A DNA stretch of 40,453 bases from CALJIC01 sp039805565 (GTDB taxonomy: Bacteria; Chloroflexota; Chloroflexia; Chloroflexales; Roseiflexaceae): positions 1 through 40,453 of the forward strand of contig JBDLTZ010000273.1 in the NCBI GenBank assembly GCA_039805565.1, read 5' to 3'. The position numbers and the translations under genes were made by a program. The notes under the pieces are model-generated. The model had not been told where the DNA came from. It was given only the letters and a program-made list of their open reading frames with translations, and ran no database searches. Positions 38,766-40,453 of the stretch are shown here, one piece after another (the stretch's first letter is position 1; each line of letters opens with the position of its first letter).

Positions 38766-40145
38766 CTAGAGACTCCGACGGACGCGCGACACCTCCAGCT
38801 CACCCAGGGAGCACAGCAGCGCCACGCCGGTGCGGATGCCGCCGATGAACCGCTCCACCTCCAGGTTCTCGTTTGGCGCGTGGTTGCCCTCGTCGTGGTT
38901 GGCGTAGGGCGTCACGAAGGCCGGCACCCCGAGGATCTTCGTCCAGACGTAGTCCGGCAGGCTCCCGCCGAGCGCCGGCACCAGCAGCGGCTCCTCACCG
39001 TAGCCCGCGCGCACCGCCGACACCACCGGCGCCGCGTAGGGCGAGTCCAGCGGCGTCTTCGAGGGGTCCATGCCCCCCTGGAACACCACCTCGACCTCAG
39101 GCGCGTAGCGCCGGACGTGGGCCTGCACGCTGGCGAAGGCCTCCTCCACCGTCTGGTCGGCCACCAGGCGCATGTCGCACTTGGCGAACGCCTCGTGCGG
39201 CAGGACGGTCTTCGAGCCGGGGCCGCCGTAGCCGCCGTGCAGCCCATTGACTGTCAGGGTCGGCCAGAGCGCCAGACGCTCGCTGTAGGGGCGCTCCTCC
39301 GGCGCGTCGAGCCGCAAGAGACCTAGGTCGCGCATCACCGCCGGGACATCGACGGGCAGGGCGTCGAGCGCCTGGCGCTCGAGGTCGCTGGGGGGCCGGA
39401 TGCCGTCGTAGAAGCCGTCGATCGTGATCTCGCCCCGCGCGCTCTTCATGGTGGCCAGCAGGTGGACAAGCGTCCAGATCGGGTTGGGGGCCACACCGCC
39501 AAAGTTGCCCGAGTGCAGGTCGCGCGAGGCGCCGCGGGCGCGCAGCTCGAAGGAGAGCACGCCGCGCACACCGAACAGCACGGAGGCCCGCCCGCTCTCG
39601 TGCACCGGCCCATCGGCCGTGACCACCAGGTCGCAGGCCAGCTCATCGCGGCGCTCCCGCACGAACTGCGCCAGGTGCGGGCTGCCGACCTCCTCCTCGC
39701 CCTCGAGCGCGAAAATCACGCCGCACGGGAGATCGCCGCGGCAGGCCAGGACTGCCTCGATCGCCAGCAGCTGCGCCAGGTGCTGCCCCTTGTTGTCGCC
39801 CACGCCGCGGCCGTAGATGCGGCCGCCGCGGATCTCGGGCACGAACGGCGGCGATACCCAGGCGTCGAGCGGGTCTGGCGGCTGGACGTCGTAGTGGCCG
39901 TAGAGCAGGACCGTCGGCGCGCCCGCGCGGCCGGCGCGGCGCCCGAGCACCACCGGCCAGCCAGGGGTCTGGGCGAGGCAGGCCTCCATGCCCATGCCGC
40001 GCAGCCGCCCCACCAGGAAGTCCGCGACCTCGGCCATGCCGACGCCGTGGGCGCTGATGCTCGGGCGGGCGACATAGTCGATCAGGTCAGCAAGGTACGC
40101 GTCACGCCGCGCTTCGACATATGCGTAGATATCGGTGAGATCCAT
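38766..40145 (-). CDS. M20-family metallopeptidase (dipeptidase-like)
   Basis: 459 aa from ATG 40145 with GAGGAG upstream. Two-zinc exopeptidase: VLLYGHYDVQPPD (first His and Asp), GRGVGDNKGQHL (bridging Asp), ALEGEEEVGSPHL (catalytic Glu and ligand), VVTADGPV (Asp), and NHAPNENL (last His). A dimerisation lid lies in the middle, with GGYGGPGSKTVLPHEAFAKC. It belongs to the CNDP/dipeptidase-like M20A group. Substrate is probably di- or tripeptides or N-acyl amino acids. It stands alone, upstream region is a tandem repeat. Confidence 0.93.
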   Translation of the reverse strand: MDLTDIYAYVEARRDAYLADLIDYVARPSISAHGVGMAEVADFLVGRLRGMGMEACLAQTPGWPVVLGRRAGRAGAPTVLLYGHYDVQPPDPLDAWVSPPFVPEIRGGRIYGRGVGDNKGQHLAQLLAIEAVLACRGDLPCGVIFALEGEEEVGSPHLAQFVRERRDELACDLVVTADGPVHESGRASVLFGVRGVLSFELRARGASRDLHSGNFGGVAPNPIWTLVHLLATMKSARGEITIDGFYDGIRPPSDLERQALDALPVDVPAVMRDLGLLRLDAPEERPYSERLALWPTLTVNGLHGGYGGPGSKTVLPHEAFAKCDMRLVADQTVEEAFASVQAHVRRYAPEVEVVFQGGMDPSKTPLDSPYAAPVVSAVRAGYGEEPLLVPALGGSLPDYVWTKILGVPAFVTPYANHDEGNHAPNENLEVERFIGGIRTGVALLCSLGELEVSRVRRSL

Positions 40146-40224
40146 GGTGCTCCTCGCGGGGGCTCCCCGCCGCCCCTCATCTCTAGCCTGCGTCGCTGCG
40201 AAGAGTCCCTCGCGCTCCCCCCCC

Positions 40225-40432
40225 GCTTCTGCCGTACACCTGGCAGCGTGTGCCTCTGCGAGAAGGGGATCCGGCCCCTCTCGCGCTCCCCCCCGCTTCT
40301 GCCGTACACCTGGCAGCGTGTGCCTCTGCGAGAGGGGCTCCGGCCCCCCTCACGCTCCCCCCCGCTTCTGCCGTACACCTGGCAGCGTGTGCCTCTGCGA
40401 GAGGGGCTCCGGCCCCCCTCACGCTCCCCCCC
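40225..40432. repeat. 69-70 bp tandem repeat at the right end
   Basis: Three copies start at 40225, 40295 and 40364 (periods 70 and 69). Each has GCTTCTGCCGTACACCTGGC, then AGCGTGTGCCTCTGCGAGA, then a GGGGCTCCGGCCCC-type palindrome and CGCTCCCCCCC. A partial unit precedes copy 1. It lies 80 bp upstream of the M20 gene. Open frames through it have no family traits. Confidence 0.93.
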
Positions 40433-40453
40433 GGGGGGGGGGGGGGGGGGGGG
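40433..40453. other. Terminal poly-G run, likely artefact
   Basis: 21 consecutive G follow the C7 of the last repeat where the next GCTTCTG would be expected. Runs of G at contig ends are typical of two-colour sequencing artefacts; assembly probably stopped in the repeat. Confidence 0.8.

Noticed and set aside
40082..40422. Minus-strand frames through the terminal repeat encoding repeated RSGGERE/AEAGGS units
   Set aside because: Unit lengths of 70 and 69 bp break the frame, no ribosome site, and the protein is low-complexity; treated as a DNA repeat.

Overview
The window is a 40 kb piece of a GC-rich (roughly two-thirds G+C by eye) bacterial chromosome. Gene content points to Chloroflexota, most likely class Chloroflexia: a Ser/Thr kinase with a Pro/Thr-rich external region, an orphan riboflavin-type ABC transporter under an FMN riboswitch, a bacterial translin-family protein next to NurA, and several Chloroflexi-style lipoproteins with Ala/Pro/Thr linkers. 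This placement is inference; there is no rRNA gene and I see no tRNA. The right end (poly-G after a tandem repeat) looks like a contig end.

Left edge (1-2.2 kb): a P-loop ATPase that runs off the window, overlapping an upstream DUF4007 gene, with a divergent small XRE regulator and two near-identical palindromic boxes between them. This resembles the start of a regulated defence-type (BREX-like) cassette. Housekeeping and DNA metabolism (2.4-10.7 kb): a receptor Ser/Thr kinase, MutS, and on the other strand NurA, a DUF1232-like membrane protein and a translin-family protein; then a PIG-L deacetylase. Core block (11.4-19.5 kb): class III aminotransferase, ribosomal protein L19 with its own promoter and leader hairpin, a methyltransferase, RNase HII, a HEAT-like protein, a GNAT acetyltransferase, two small membrane proteins, and a YyaL/DUF255 thioredoxin-domain protein whose first part has a different base composition.

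Minus-strand block (19.6-25.1 kb): GT39-type glycosyltransferase, HAD phosphatase, and the pair RibY-RibX (substrate-binding lipoprotein and permease) preceded by a terminator hairpin, a full FMN riboswitch and a TTGACA/N17/TATGCT promoter. No ABC ATPase is encoded nearby. Then (25.3-28.1 kb) a small membrane protein, a secreted CAP-domain protein and a GAF-histidine kinase.

Sugar-acid block (28.2-37.6 kb): a glucarate dehydratase-like enolase, a Tat lipoprotein solute-binding protein, one polypeptide that fuses both sugar ABC permeases, and on the opposite strand a PhyH dioxygenase, a Gfo/Idh oxidoreductase, a second enolase-superfamily dehydratase and an RraA-type aldolase. Together these look like uptake and breakdown of an unknown sugar acid or polyol derivative. 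The right end holds a hemolysin-III protein, a broken DinB-like gene, an M20 peptidase and a 69-70 bp tandem repeat.

The most unusual signal is non-coding: at least six intergenic spots carry tandem arrays with a strict 7-bp period, four of them as two arrays facing each other, so the RNA or single strand could fold into long hairpins. The heptamer differs between loci while the period and architecture stay the same, and some arrays supply start or stop codons of the adjacent genes.
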